From assembly GCA_024509875.1 (NCBI GenBank), contig JAMPIV010008527.1, forward strand, positions 558,001-622,000: DNA of 64,000 nt, written 5' to 3'. The DNA is from Oreohelix idahoensis (taxonomy: Eukaryota; Mollusca; Gastropoda; Stylommatophora; Oreohelicidae). Made by a program: the position numbers and the translations under genes. Below the pieces are notes generated by a model. It had not been told where the DNA came from. It did no database searches and worked only from the letters and a program-made list of their open reading frames with translations. Positions 27,301 to 35,711 of the stretch are shown here, one piece after another; the first letter of the stretch is position 1, and each line of letters begins with the position of its first letter.

Positions 27301-30300
27301 CAGTAATTTGATGTATCTTTCACAAAAATCAATCAATCAAAACTCTTCAGCTCCCCACGAAGCATAAGCCTTCTACAAATACATGCCAAGTCTTCCTGTC
27401 ATGTGCCATCAGCTCAAGTCCTTTCCATGTTTTACTCATCATTTTCACTTCTGTCTCCAGTTCTCTTCTCTATCTATGTGTTTTCTGTTGCCCCTTTGCC
27501 TCTCTTTCCCTAAGGATTTCAGAACAAGGACTGCCTTGTAATGCTATCACCATGTTTCCTCAGTGTGTGTCCTATCCATCACCAGCATCTTCTTCTCATC
27601 TCTTTTCCACTGGAACTTGTCTGGTTCTTGGCATCAGTTTTATATTGGTGACTTTGTCATACCATTTTAATCCTTCTATTCTACGCAAGTACCCATTTAT
27701 GAATGTCTGTAACTTTTTGGTTGTTGTTTTTGTTGTTCTCCATGTTTCAGAGCCATACAATAAGACTGACTTCACATTTGAATTGAAGATTCTTATTTTT
27801 GTGTTGGACTTGATTTCTCTTCATCTCCATATGTTTCCCAATGCAATGAAATTTATATAATAAATTATATATAATATAAATGTGTGAAAAATATCAAGAA
27901 TTACTGATTAATGTTAACAACAGAGTGGCTAAGAGATTCCGCCTCTAATTCTAAAGGTACCAGGTTTGCTTCCAGCACTGGAAATATAATTGATGAACAT
28001 TTTTTTCCCACAACCTATGGTTCCTAATGGTCTCATACTCCCCCCTGATCTCCTGGGTAGTGAGATCGGATGCCTAGCCTTCTCAGACAAAGGCGAAAAA
28101 AATCCCTTGGCAGTTCAAATCGTAAAGAGTAGTCCAAATGGCCACTGCCCTGGCTAAATTAAAATATTAGGAAACCTACCCACCACACAAATTATTTACA
28201 GAATGTTTGATTCCTGTATACACAAATTAGGATCCTCGTCGGTGCTACGGAGTTCATGCACTGTGCTGAGATGCTCCTTGTGTGACCTAAGGTAGGAGAT
28301 CGGAGCATTGATGGAGTTAACCGTGTGCAATGAAGATGGTCCTTAAAATCAGACCAAACCAAATGATAACAGAAAATGTTATGGAAAATTTATTTTTTGC
28401 CATTTAGTGCATTTGGCAAGAGCTGTAAAAGTGGTCCTTACGGGTTGTTTTGCCCTTTAGCTGTTCTATGATTTTAAGTCATAACTCATTATTAATTTTT
28501 CAAGACTGCTGCAGACTCCATTGAACGAGATCCATCTCTGAATATAATACACAGTTTTTAGTTTCAGAACCTAATGCAAAGTTCACTAGATAGTTAGTCA
28601 TCACCACAGCTGTGTTTAAAACAAAGGACTAGGTAGTTAAATATGCCTCACAGATGACCTAGTTGTGTGGAGAAACAACTTGATTAAATTGGTACATCCC
28701 CGTTCTTCCTCTGACATCCACCCCTTTCAAATGTGAAACTCAATCTATACTAGCCGCCATTAAAAACGCATCGCATTAGTTTATGAACCACAACTCGTTG
28801 TGCTAAATTTAAAATACATGACACCACTGATTTTACATTTCTGATCCATTTACTAACCCAAATTTGCTGTATTATTAAACATGAGAAAATTCAGAACCGG
28901 CTCCTAAGCAGTTGTCAACCCTAGGTGTAAAAACAAAAGTCGCACTCACTGTCATTCAGTCACAGCCATCATTAATACCGTGTGCCAGGTGTATGAGCTG
29001 CTGTCTGAGTTGCTGTTTGGAAGTGATTGCGCAGATGTAACAATATAATTTGACGATCTTGAGCTAGTGTTCTTACACGAGGTTGACCAAGCCTGGGACG
29101 GTCATTGGTGGTACCTGTCGCCCGAAATCGCTGGTTCAGCCTCACTATAGTGGACTGGTCACAATTGAAATGTCTGGCAACTTCTCTGGTCGCCATTCCA
29201 CTGCTGAACATACCAACAGCTTGCCATCGCTCATGTGACGACAGTCGAGGCATGACAAAAATATTAAGACTTTCTTTCGATGAAAACAGATAATGGCTTT
29301 TTACTCGCTGAAACTTGACTAATGCGTGTGCCAAATTTCAATGTGATTCGACTTTTAATAAAGCCAGAATTTATCAAAAACCTTGTTTAGCACGTGAAGC
29401 ACGCAAGATTTGAAGTAAACATCACATCGACAGTAAAATGGGAATACAGTTGACATTCAAAAATCCGGCCATCGGTAATCCGGTTCCTTCAGATTTCCGG
29501 CATGGATTTCGGAGCGTATTTTTAAATTTACCGCGTTGGCGCGCCACTGTTTTCTGGAGCAGTTTATGTTTTGATGCAGCTGTTGGGTCTTGCTTGCACG
29601 TATTAACAGGCATTCCTGCTCATTTTATCATTTATTTGCTGCTGTTTAGCCCCATTATGGATTCAGCAAATAAAAGAAGTGGTGTAAAACGTAAACATCG
29701 TGCATTGTCGATCGCAGATAAAGTGTACAGGTAGTCATTTTCTGTTAAATATATACAGAATATATAACCATAAAAAATCCGGCATTTTCAAAAATCCGGC
29801 AGTCCTCAGGTCCGGAGGTTGCCAACATCAGTTATAAGTTGAAAGATTAAAATATTTCATGAAAGGGAGTTGAAAGCAAAGTTTTGGCCTTCTGTGATGA
29901 TTGGAACAGATACATTTCAGGCAACAAAGATTTGAAATGCTGCAAATAAGAAAACAACATGTGAATTTAAATAAAAGTGGTTAAGAAGGGGGTGTGGGCA
30001 AATAAAGGTATGAAAAGTTGAACATGACAAACTGTACTGATATGTCAAACAATCTGGGAGAATGAACAGTTACAATGATTGCTCAGACAGACAGAATATT
30101 AGCACCTGAGGACAAATTAGACAAACAAGAAGAAATACTGGAGGTGCATTGTCCATAGCTTGAGGGGATATTAAAATGGGGATAGTGCAGTAGAAACTAA
30201 GATGATCACACTAAGCAGTGAAAATAGATATAGTGATTCATTCAAACTAAGCACAATTCTGAATGTAGAGATGAAAAAATCTTGAGTGATAATGTGAAAA

Positions 30301-33300
30301 TTAACTTGGAATGTCAGCATAAAGATGTGTTAAGTGATAATCCGAAAAATGGGAGCAAAGGAATTCATGCAGCTCTTGCATAAATTTCAGGGCTGGATCT
30401 CTAATAAAGGCTCTGAACCCCCTCCATGTGGCACATCCTGGAAACAGGCAGTCTCTAAATTGCCTAGGCAATGCTTCAGGGTTCCACTAACCCCACCAGA
30501 GTGATCCAGCATCACGATTTCCCCTGTGGTGAAATATGTTGAGAGCTTAACATTGCACACTAAGCTAATGGGGGGAGGGGGGGGGAGGGGGGGGGGTAAC
30601 TTGAACCCCGTATTTAACTCAAGATTTTACCTGGTTGGCTGCATACAGGAGGATCTCACAACTGTACAGATGACAGGTGAGGGGAGCTGAAAGGTAGCTG
30701 TGAGCAGGATGTGATGGGAGAACACAGTACCAGAGCATAGTATTTTAGCCCTGAATATCTGGACCGTCCACAGGGCTGGTGGGGAATGCACATTATGCCA
30801 CATCCCTGCCCCTGTTGAGCTTGAAACCAGATGTGAGAATCCGTTAAATGTGTGCCTAGCCAGGCTAGAACACCTAGGAAAGAAACTGGAGCTCATGACT
30901 CCCAACTCAGCAAGTTCCAGATTTTCAGAAACGTTACAGAAAAAAACCAAGATGTACAATGTAGATAATGTCAAGGATTCTTCAACTTGGCATTGGTTGC
31001 AATGGGGCGACAAGTTCAACAGTCCTAGTTGAACAACAATGTGAAAAATGTTTTTAAAATGTAGAGATGATGGTACGTTTAATGAAAATATCCTAAATGT
31101 TTTAAAATGTAGAAATGAAGACATGTTTAATGTTATTTATCAAAGAAAAAGTTGTGGATGGCGCTGGCAAAATTATCATGTAAAACCATGCGCTACAAAA
31201 ACCACTGCAGCAAGAGTTTGTGTTTTGGTGTTGGCTTCCTCAAGGAGGTCATCTGTAGTAGTGGCTCCATGAATTAGTGGATACGGAGATAGCGGCAATG
31301 ACAATAAAAAAGCAAATTAACAAAGAATCTTCATTTATGGTTCACAGATTATTCCCTCAAGTATCTACAACCTCAGATATCTACGAGTACTAGACATGTC
31401 CAATAACCTCCTAAGCAACCTTCCTGAGGACATTGGTAGCATGAAGGGGCTCAGGGTCCTAAGACTGGCTGCCAATGACTTTGAGACTGTACCTTCAGCT
31501 ATCGGCAACCTCACGCAGCTTGAAGAGCTTAATATGTCTCAGAACAGAATCTGCAAACTACCACCAGAAATAAAAGGTATGCTTTGATTGGGCAGCACTG
31601 CTCAATTTAATTTAACTATGCCAGCCCTTATCCCCTGAGAGTTACATCCCCTACTCTTGAGTTCCTGAGCAAAAATGTATGAAAATGCACCTATGTCACC
31701 GAAACAATTATTGCATGAAAACCACTGCATAAACTTTTAGGACATTATCAGTAATAGGTTTACTAATAGCACCAGTATTCCGCCTTACTATGTCAGTCAG
31801 CTCAGCAGGTGAATCCACCACTAGCTTATAGTGGGCCTCGCCCCCTGGCACCAGTCACAGTGAAAAAAAAAATCCTGCTCATTATATCCATCAGACCGAC
31901 TTTCTTCATCACTGGATTCTGTCACTTTCAAGAAACGTTTCATCAAAAAGATCTATCAGAGTGCACCATCAAGACAAGAGACAGAAAAGAGTCTATCAGA
32001 GTGCACCATCAAGACAAGAGACAGGAAAGAGTCTATCAGAGTGCACCATCAAGACAAGAGACAGGAAAGAGTCTATCAGAGTGCACCATCAAGACAAGAG
32101 ACAAGAAAGAGTCTATCAGAGTGCACCATCAAGACAACAGACAGGAAAAAGTGTATCAGAGTGCACCATCAAGACAAGAGACAGAAAAGAGTTTATCAGA
32201 GTGCACGAACGAACGAACGAACTTTATTTTCGAAGGGTAAAGAATTGGGCGCGCAGGCCCGTCTAACATTCTGCCCTTCCACTCTCATTAATCTTGCATA
32301 CTATATCCTTTCATTCCCACATGATGCTTTAAGCATTAATTTAAAGGCATGCAACATTATAAAGTTACCATAACAGCATTCATTTACAGTATGCAAGCAT
32401 AATAATAAAAAAATGAGTAGGGTTTTTTTTTTGAAACAAACAAGCTAGTAAATGGGGGAAAAAAGTAATAATAAAATAAAATAAATAAAACAATAGATAA
32501 AAATAAATAAATTCTGTATACCGACACTCACTCATGCGGTCAATCCGTCTACAATTAATCTGTATTTTTGGTATGCGGGTACATTCTCACGACTCACATT
32601 TCTAAAGTACAGTATTATGTGGGTACATTCACACATACATTACATTATATAATAATATTTTAAAGTGAATATAATAATGATATTACATGGATATAAAACA
32701 AATTATTCACACGCAAAAATGAGCGGAAGAGGAAAAGAAATGTTGACCTATGGATGAGATGTTGACAGGCAAATACTGTTTCTATGGGGGTAGATAATCA
32801 GTGTTGAGGAAGTGTTTGAAAAGTGCTTTGTTAAAAGAATATTGTGTAGGTAGGCTTTTTAGGTGGTGTGGAAGGCTGTTCCATAAGTAGGCACCAGAGT
32901 AGGCTAGACTCTTTTTGAACAGGTCGATCCTAGGTTTGGGCAGACGTAACTGATGTAATCGTTGTCCCTCCCTTCTACTGGTTTGAAACAATGATCTTAG
33001 GTACGACGGGGCAAGACAAGAGACAGGAAAAAGTCTATCAGAGTGCACCATCAAGACAAGAGAAAGGAAAGAGTCTATCAGAGTGCACCATCAAGACAAG
33101 AGAAAGGAAAGAGTCTATCAGAGTGCATCATCAAGATAAGAGACAGGAAAGAGTCTACCAGAGTGCACCATCAAGACAAGAGACAGGAAAGAGTCTATCA
33201 GAGTGCATCATCAAGACAAAAGACAGAAGATGTTGGAGATCCACTGTAGCCGACCTTTGATTTGAAGATGGCACATGATGATGATGAGAGTTCCTAGCTG

Positions 33301-35652
33301 GGGATGCTTAGCATGAATGGACAGGGTTTATTCATGACATACAGTCTATTTGAGTCACTTATATTCCTTTTAAGAGTTTTTAATATTAATCTTGTTGAAA
33401 GAAGTAAGTTTTCAAAAAATTAGTGAGTGATTTTTGGTTTCCTCAAGTTATTGCAATTCTGTTGTTGCAAAAAAAAAATGTTTCCCTTTTTCATATATAT
33501 ATATAATTCACATATTTTTTCATATCTATTGTCTCTAAAACAATTTTTTATTCTCATAGGCTTGACAGCACTACAGGTGCTTATCTTGGCAAAGAACAAA
33601 CTTCAGAGCTTGCCTGATGAAATCTGTGAGCTAACCCAGCTTAAAACACTGGATCTTACCAGCAATGATATCAAATCCCTGCCCATGGCCATGTACCATC
33701 TAACAAAGCTCACTATGGCACACAGCTTTCACAAGTTTAAAAAGTGTGGCCTGTGGTTATACAAAAATCCTTTAGTGCAACCACCGCCTGAAGTATGGCG
33801 ATCCGAAAAGCCAGACAATATATTTAAGCATCTGAAGAAGCTGGTAACTTTCAAAACTGAAAACCTGCAGCGTCAGAAAATTCAGCTGTTAGGTGGCAGC
33901 CAGTGTGGGAAAACATGCCTAGTCACGGCACTGACCCTTAGAAAATCCTTGCTGATCAATGGACCACAGGATAAGACAAAACTTCTGCATCAAACCATAT
34001 GGAAAACTGAAAACAAGGTCAAGTTTGTTCTCAATGACTTCGGTGGGGACAATGCCTACAGAATGCTCTATAGGATATTTCTGGATAGCAAAGCATTAGT
34101 GCTGCTTGTGTATAATGCCGCAGCACTATGCCAGGAAAGCTTCTACTACTCCATTGGTCAGTGGCTTGACATGCTGAGTGTCAGTACTCCTGGTGCAATA
34201 GTGAAGATGGTTGGAACACATGCAGATCTGTTGCATCAAAAGATGGGTGAAGATGAGATGAAACTCGCTAATGATCAAGAGCTCAGATGTCCCAAAGATA
34301 CTATAGAGAGAGAGGATGACAAATTAAATGCTGATCTTCAGCAAACAACAGTCAGAAACAATAGTATCAATGCAACACCTGAGACTTCATATAAGGAAAT
34401 AATTCATGATCTAGTGTCCCAATTTTTGAAGTCAAAAGAAGCCAAAATAAGAGATGAACTGGAATTATTAGAATCTGATATAGCCAAAGTGAAAAAGCCT
34501 GGACATGCTGAGGTGAATGACGTCGATGAAGCGGCATTAAAGATGATGTGGGTGAGAGAAAAGAAACTGAAAGATATTCTGAAAAATCCCTTAAAAATTT
34601 TGCCAGAAGTCAGCTTTGTAAGTACATCTGAAAGTCTTGATGGAATCCTTGAGCTGACTGATGAATTAGAGCATCTTGCCATTGACCAGACAATATTTCC
34701 ACATGCCCAAAGGCTCATTCCTGGCCACTGGGAACAACTCCAGCTGAAACTCAAACAGAAGAAAGGGTTCTACCTATACTGGGATGATGTTGAACAAATA
34801 GCCAGGCTGTTTGGTGTCAAAGATGAGGAGCTGAGAGAGTGTATCAAACATTTACATGACACAGCTGATGTGCTTTGGTTTAATGAGGGTCCTGGACTGT
34901 GTCAAATAGTTTTTCACAAGCCCAAAGTACTAGTGGACATTCTTGCATCACTATTCAGACATGACATTGCTGATTTCTTGAACTATGATAACAAAGTATT
35001 CTTATGCAAAGGCAGAATGAACAAACAGCAGTTTCAGGAGTGTGCTGAGATGTTCACCCACACTGGTGAAATATCTAGGCCACTTCTTAACTGCTTCTGG
35101 TTTCCCTTCAGCTTAAAAAATGATGACATTTCTCAGTTGTTAGAGCTGCTACCCCTTCTTGAAATATGTTATTCCGTACCAGAGCCTGATGTACCCACTG
35201 GACCTCTGTACAATCGCCCACTGCTAGTCCTTCCTTTGTACAACAAAGACATGGATACGACTCTTCTGAAAGAGTTATGGCCTCCCAAGAAAGCTGACAA
35301 GGACAAAGAGCTGGCAGTTATCTATACTTTCCCATTTTTCTGCCCTCCTGAAATTATTCCCAGTTTATCAGCTCAAATACAGGACTATGTGGATGATAGA
35401 ATTGACTGGAAAGACTATATATATGGCAGTTGTGACACTGAGAAAATGCTCCTCAACCATTCAGCTAAGGAAGATAACACCACTTTGACTATTCTGATCA
35501 GAGGCCCCAAGTTCTCTAAAGTGCAGACTTTTATGGAAGAAATTGTGAATTTAGTGAACACTCAGTTACTGAGATATCCAGGACTGTACTGGAAACTCAC
35601 AATTCCAATGGGAGTCAGCAACCTGAAAAGTTTTATTGGCAGCTCCCACTAA
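12115..35652 (+). CDS. MFHAS1-like ROCO protein (LRR-Roc-COR), seven recognised exons
   Basis: Exons 12115-12394, 13725-13835, 15482-15750, 17803-18005, 23644-23842, 31348-31576 and 33560-35652 all have AG/GT borders and compatible phases (1,1,0,2,0,1). From the likely start ATG at 12139 (A at -3) the product is about 1,119 residues. Residues 1-100 are Ser/Pro/Lys-rich and probably disordered. Leucine-rich repeats fill about 105-500. The Roc GTPase starts near 525: P-loop GGSQCGKT at 534-541, DFGG switch II at 582-585, THAD base-recognition motif at 642-645. A COR-like region follows from about 790. There is no kinase domain, which matches MFHAS1 (about 1,050 residues) rather than LRRK. Family members are cytosolic GTP-binding scaffolds; MFHAS1 modulates Toll-like receptor signalling in vertebrates. 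A further 5' non-coding exon is likely. The alternative of a different LRR-ROCO paralogue is open. Confidence 0.9.
12395..13640. repeat. ~57-bp minisatellite derived from exon 1 3' end and its splice donor
   Basis: About 21 units carry AGAGATGTCAGTACTAGAAG followed by GTGAGGATGTTATAAGGACA. The exon-intron junction itself reads AGAGATGCCAGTGCTAAAG then GTGAGGATC, so it is unit zero. The first units (12428-12600) are the most diverged and the interior is homogenised. Most units retain the donor-like GTGAG. It fills most of the 1,330-bp intron. Confidence 0.85.
13725..13835 (+). CDS. ROCO exon 2: linker and start of the LRR domain
   Basis: 111 bp, acceptor TTGATGTCCAG, donor GTGAGC. It completes a split Asp codon, continues the Lys-rich linker, and enters the first LRR-like strand (GLKIINWSG, then MTSIPLNLIP). 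Ends in phase 1. It matches the neighbouring exons in phase and no tandem copies follow it. Confidence 0.85.
14880..15135 (+). mobile_element. LINE 3' fragment, ATTG-tailed family
   Basis: Translates to a GRGRPKNTWRRELETEI block, the C-terminal end of an RTE-type LINE product, then a 3' end reading GGGGAGCTGAAGGG. It matches the copies at 17255, 27335 and 43957, which show the (ATTG)n tail in the opposite orientation. 5'-truncated. Confidence 0.75.
15161..15417 (+). mobile_element. tRNA-derived SINE with 14-bp target-site duplication
   Basis: Pol III promoter boxes are visible: A box TGGTTAGAGCGCTGG and B box GGTTTGATTC. The tail is T-rich. It is flanked by TATATCCGTAATTA (15147-15160) and TATATCTGTAATTA (15418-15431), one mismatch apart. 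Other copies are at 46247-46430 and 48800-49155. It lies in the intron before exon 3. Confidence 0.9.
15482..15750 (+). CDS. ROCO exon 3: leucine-rich repeats
   Basis: 269 bp, acceptor ATCTGACTTGCCAG, donor GTAAAT. Encodes about four LRRs, with LDISKNGI and LDISRNK as clear consensus segments. It begins by completing a split Val codon and ends in phase 0 after the Asn-Lys of the last repeat. The final ~60 nt and the donor are re-duplicated in the intron that follows. Confidence 0.9.
15768..15935. repeat. Three decayed tandem copies of the exon 3 3' end and donor
   Basis: The exon tail reads CATTTTTAAGATGACCAACC and ends AACAAG|GTAAAT. Copies start near 15768 (CATTTTTAAGATGGTCAAC), 15836 (CTATTTTAAAAGAAGGTCAA) and 15905, the last ending AACAAG|GTAAGC with an intact donor. 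The spacing is about 68-70 bp. The copies have stop codons and indels, so they are not exons. Confidence 0.7.
15972..16325 (+). mobile_element. LINE reverse-transcriptase C-terminal fragment (AAGT-tail family)
   Basis: Encodes MRCLRKA and a YLERQKIKWFGHLMRMEPD block, then, after a stop, a PRGRWIDNI block: the C-terminal region of an RTE-type LINE product. The same family lies antisense at 26711-27090. 5'-truncated and interrupted by stops. Confidence 0.75.
16508..16590 (+). mobile_element. Fragment of the interspersed element seen at 337-643
   Basis: The block GACGCAGCAAGAGAGATGAA followed by GCAGTCAGCGGCTCATAGC matches the 5' end of the - strand of 337-643. Too short to classify. Confidence 0.5.
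16718..16998 (-). mobile_element. tRNA-derived SINE with poly-A tail and 9-bp target-site duplication
   Basis: On the - strand it begins GTCGGGAGCCGCGCTGG, with an A box over TGGTGTAATGG, B box GGTTCAAACCC and a poly-A tail (poly-T at 16718-16734 on +). The direct repeat TTTGTCTCT flanks it at 16709-16717 and 16999-17007. A second SINE family, distinct from 15161-15417. Confidence 0.9.
17255..17466 (+). mobile_element. LINE 3' fragment, ATTG-tailed family
   Basis: Parallel to 14880-15135: a degenerate RGRGGPKIH segment, a frame with stops, and a 3' end reading GGGGAGCTGATAAG. Confidence 0.7.
17803..18005 (+). CDS. ROCO exon 4: leucine-rich repeats
   Basis: 203 bp, acceptor TTCTGTTCACAG, donor GTAAAT. 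Encodes about three LRRs, with consensus pieces LPPEIGDL and LPPEIAYC. Starts in phase 0 and ends in phase 2 (AG of an Arg codon). Its last ~75 nt and donor are the seed of a long array in the following intron. Confidence 0.9.
18013..19290. repeat. Array of decayed exon 4 tails with donor sites
   Basis: The first copy (18013-18058) is nearly identical to the exon end and repeats GTCTGAGATGTTGAAACTAA and ACAG|GTAAAT. Further copies end near 18372 and 18440. From about 18640 to 19290 there are about eight units with a period near 80-90 bp, containing AAGATGTCCAAATGGACATG, GACAGGTAAATCTCTACCTG and GTGAGAGAAATCTAC. Donor-like GTAAAT or GCAAAT is kept in most units. Stops and indels exclude coding use. 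Confidence 0.8.
18432..18545 (+). mobile_element. LINE 3' end fragment, AAGT-tailed
   Basis: Reads IVWRSLFQTSTPHGRRGTTK, a typical LINE C-terminal end, then a stop and an AAGTAAGTAAAG tail. It is inserted inside the exon-4-derived array. Confidence 0.65.
19450..20100. repeat. ~79-bp minisatellite, interrupted at its right end
   Basis: About eight units containing AACTGATAAAACAAGAGGAA and GACTAAGCTATGTATACATG. The array is cut by the piggyBac MITE at 20101, and a remnant of the unit resumes at about 23519-23555. Confidence 0.9.
21006..23357 (-). mobile_element. Tigger (pogo-type) DNA transposon, 2,352 bp
   Basis: Perfect 27-bp terminal inverted repeats begin CAGTAGAACTCCATTTATCC and are flanked by duplicated TA (21004-21005 and 23358-23359). 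Subterminal TTCGGATAAT motifs repeat at both ends. The transposase lies on the - strand. The second MITE copy (near 50135) shows the empty site with a single TA. Confidence 0.95.
21356..23001 (-). pseudogene. Tigger transposase, disrupted
   Basis: The likely start is the ATG at 23001-22999. The N-terminal third gives a CENP-B-type helix-turn-helix (LGKGETVSSLARIFNVGKA) after a frameshift near 22950; further breaks occur near 22775 and 22650. The DDE domain follows in two frames overlapping near 22261. Catalytic acidic motifs are retained: NADETG, LLDNAPSH and PMDQGVI. The acidic C-terminus ends at a TAG at 21356. It would bind the inverted repeats and cut and paste the element, but at least four disruptions make it inactive. 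Confidence 0.9.
23644..23842 (+). CDS. ROCO exon 5: leucine-rich repeat segment
   Basis: 199 bp, acceptor CTATGTCCTCTAG, donor GTAGGT. It completes the split Arg codon, reads SFCGVVDPYMENLLKKG, then an LRR with LEVLDLENTKL. Ends in phase 0. The SFCGVVDP insert interrupts the regular LRR spacing. Confidence 0.9.
23843..26700. other. Intron sequence, no recognised element
   Basis: A poly-G run (23937-23957), a short TA run (24301-24328) and AT-rich sequence. Nothing coding is recognised. Parts may be old repeats, but I see no termini. Confidence 0.5.
26711..27090 (-). mobile_element. LINE C-terminal fragment, AAGT-tail family
   Basis: Antisense copy of the family at 15972-16325: on the - strand it reads a CLRKAI block and IKYTERQKIKW, and its 3' tail is visible as TTACTTACTTACTTT at 26714-26730. 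Confidence 0.7.
27335..27800 (-). mobile_element. LINE 3' fragment, ATTG-tailed family
   Basis: On the - strand: an LYGSETWRTTK-like motif near 27750, sequence shared with 14880-15135, then GGGGAGCTGAAGAG and an ATTG tail (AATCAATCAATC on + at 27331). The longest of the four copies in the window; 5'-truncated. Confidence 0.75.
27925..28140 (+). mobile_element. tRNA-derived SINE (third family)
   Basis: A-box-like GTGGCTAAGAGATTCC and B-box-like GGTTTGCTTCC in tRNA spacing, then a body ending near AATGGCCACTGCCCTGGC. No clear target-site duplication seen. Confidence 0.6.
28250..28345 (+). mobile_element. ~85-bp dispersed repeat
   Basis: Contains GCACTGTGCTGAGATGCTCC and GTGTGCAATGAAGATGGTCC. 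Also present antisense at 48857-48943 inside a SINE, and partly at 19290-19345. Confidence 0.6.
28972..29253 (-). pseudogene. Tc1-like transposase, N-terminal fragment only
   Basis: Starts at the ATG 29253-29251 and reads MPRLSSHERWQAVGMF, then the paired-like helix-turn-helix (ATREVARHFNCDQSTIVRL) and a GRPR-like linker (RPRLGQPRV). The frame ends at 28972 before any DDE catalytic motif. This is the DNA-binding half of a Tc1/mariner transposase; the catalytic half is missing, so the element is an internal-deletion or truncated derivative. Confidence 0.85.
29447..29832 (+). mobile_element. Tigger-derived MITE with a transposase start remnant
   Basis: Begins CAGTTGACATTCAAAAATCC after TA. The right end has inverted ATCCGG motifs (29765-29820). 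A short frame at 29656 reads MDSANKRSGVKRKHRALSIA, which resembles the start of CENP-B/Tigger transposases, then stops. So it is an internal deletion of a longer pogo-type element of a different subfamily from 21006. The right boundary is approximate. Confidence 0.65.
30360..30910 (+). repeat. Unclassified dispersed repeat U1, copy
   Basis: Matches, in order, the right end of 51040-52136 and then 56297-56600: CATTGCACACTRAGCT, a G-rich run, TGCATRCAGGAG, GTGAGCAGGATGTGA, GGGGAATGCACA, AAACTGGAGCTC. It shows the uninterrupted state, with a single TTAA at 30618, of the site occupied at 52137. Antisense copy at 42650-43080. Confidence 0.7.
31348..31576 (+). CDS. ROCO exon 6: leucine-rich repeats
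   Basis: 229 bp, acceptor TTATGGTTCACAG, donor GTATGC. Three regular LRRs: LRVLDMSNNLLSNLPEDIG, LRVLRLAANDFETVPSAIG, LEELNMSQNRICKLPPEI. Ends in phase 1. The most canonical LRR stretch in the gene, with about 23-residue spacing. Confidence 0.95.
31950..32206. repeat. 40-bp minisatellite, left half
   Basis: Six to seven units of GTCTATCAGAGTGCACCATC followed by AAGACAAGAGACAGGAAAGA. The array stops inside a unit at the LINE insertion and resumes at 33010. Frames through it are open because 40-bp units shift the frame, not because it codes. Confidence 0.95.
32203..33010 (-). mobile_element. LINE 3' end with RT C-terminal coding, CGAA-tailed family, copy 3
   Basis: On the - strand coding starts within the element (SYLRSLFQTSRREGQRL), runs through RIDLFKKSLAYSGAYLWNSL and ends in LPP at 32782, followed by a ~570-bp 3' UTR, AATAAAGT and TTCG tail. 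The SYSGAxLWNSLP-type ending is typical of CR1/L2/Rex-type LINEs. The 5' truncation falls near 33010. It divides the 40-bp minisatellite; about 3 bp of the unit are lost and no target-site duplication is visible. Confidence 0.85.
33010..33228. repeat. 40-bp minisatellite, right half
   Basis: Five to six further units of the array at 31950-32206, with slightly different variants (AAAGGAAAGAG in place of ACAGGAAAGAG). Confidence 0.95.
33560..35652 (+). CDS. ROCO exon 7: last LRRs, Roc GTPase, COR domain, stop
   Basis: Acceptor TTTATTCTCATAG; the open frame upstream of it (from 33427) is intron. Encodes residues 423-1119. LRRs end near residue 500 (LYKNPLVQPPPEVW). Roc: GGSQCGKT P-loop, FVLNDFGG switch II, GTHADL. 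Between THAD and the COR start lies a charged segment of about 130 residues (Glu/Lys/Asp-rich, residues ~650-785), longer than in compact Roc domains. The COR-like part includes LIPGHWEQLQ, a winged-helix-like GVKDEELRECIKHL and a conserved-looking LYWKLTIP near the C-terminus. The stop TAA (35650-35652) overlaps AATAAA at 35651. Confidence 0.95.
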
Positions 35653-35711
35653 TAAAGTGGTATAAAGCCCACTAATAAAGTGGTATAAAGCTCACTAATA
35701 TAGTGGTATAA
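35641..35711. repeat. Three tandem copies of the stop-codon segment (23 bp)
   Basis: Units 35641-35665, 35666-35688 and 35689-35711 read AGCYCACTAATAAAGTGG plus TATAA. The first contains the last codons and stop of the ROCO gene. AATAAA occurs in units 1 and 2 (35651, 35674) and is AATATA in unit 3. The unit-2 hexamer is a possible poly-A signal giving a very short 3' UTR. Confidence 0.85.

Noticed and set aside
31809..33260. Overlapping frames rich in YQSAPSRQE-type repeats
   Set aside because: Translation of the 40-bp minisatellite in shifting frames, interrupted by a LINE. Not a repeat protein.
33427..33559. Upstream extension of the 741-codon frame of exon 7
   Set aside because: It precedes a clear acceptor at 33559, is T-rich and low-complexity, and exon 6 joins in phase at 33560.
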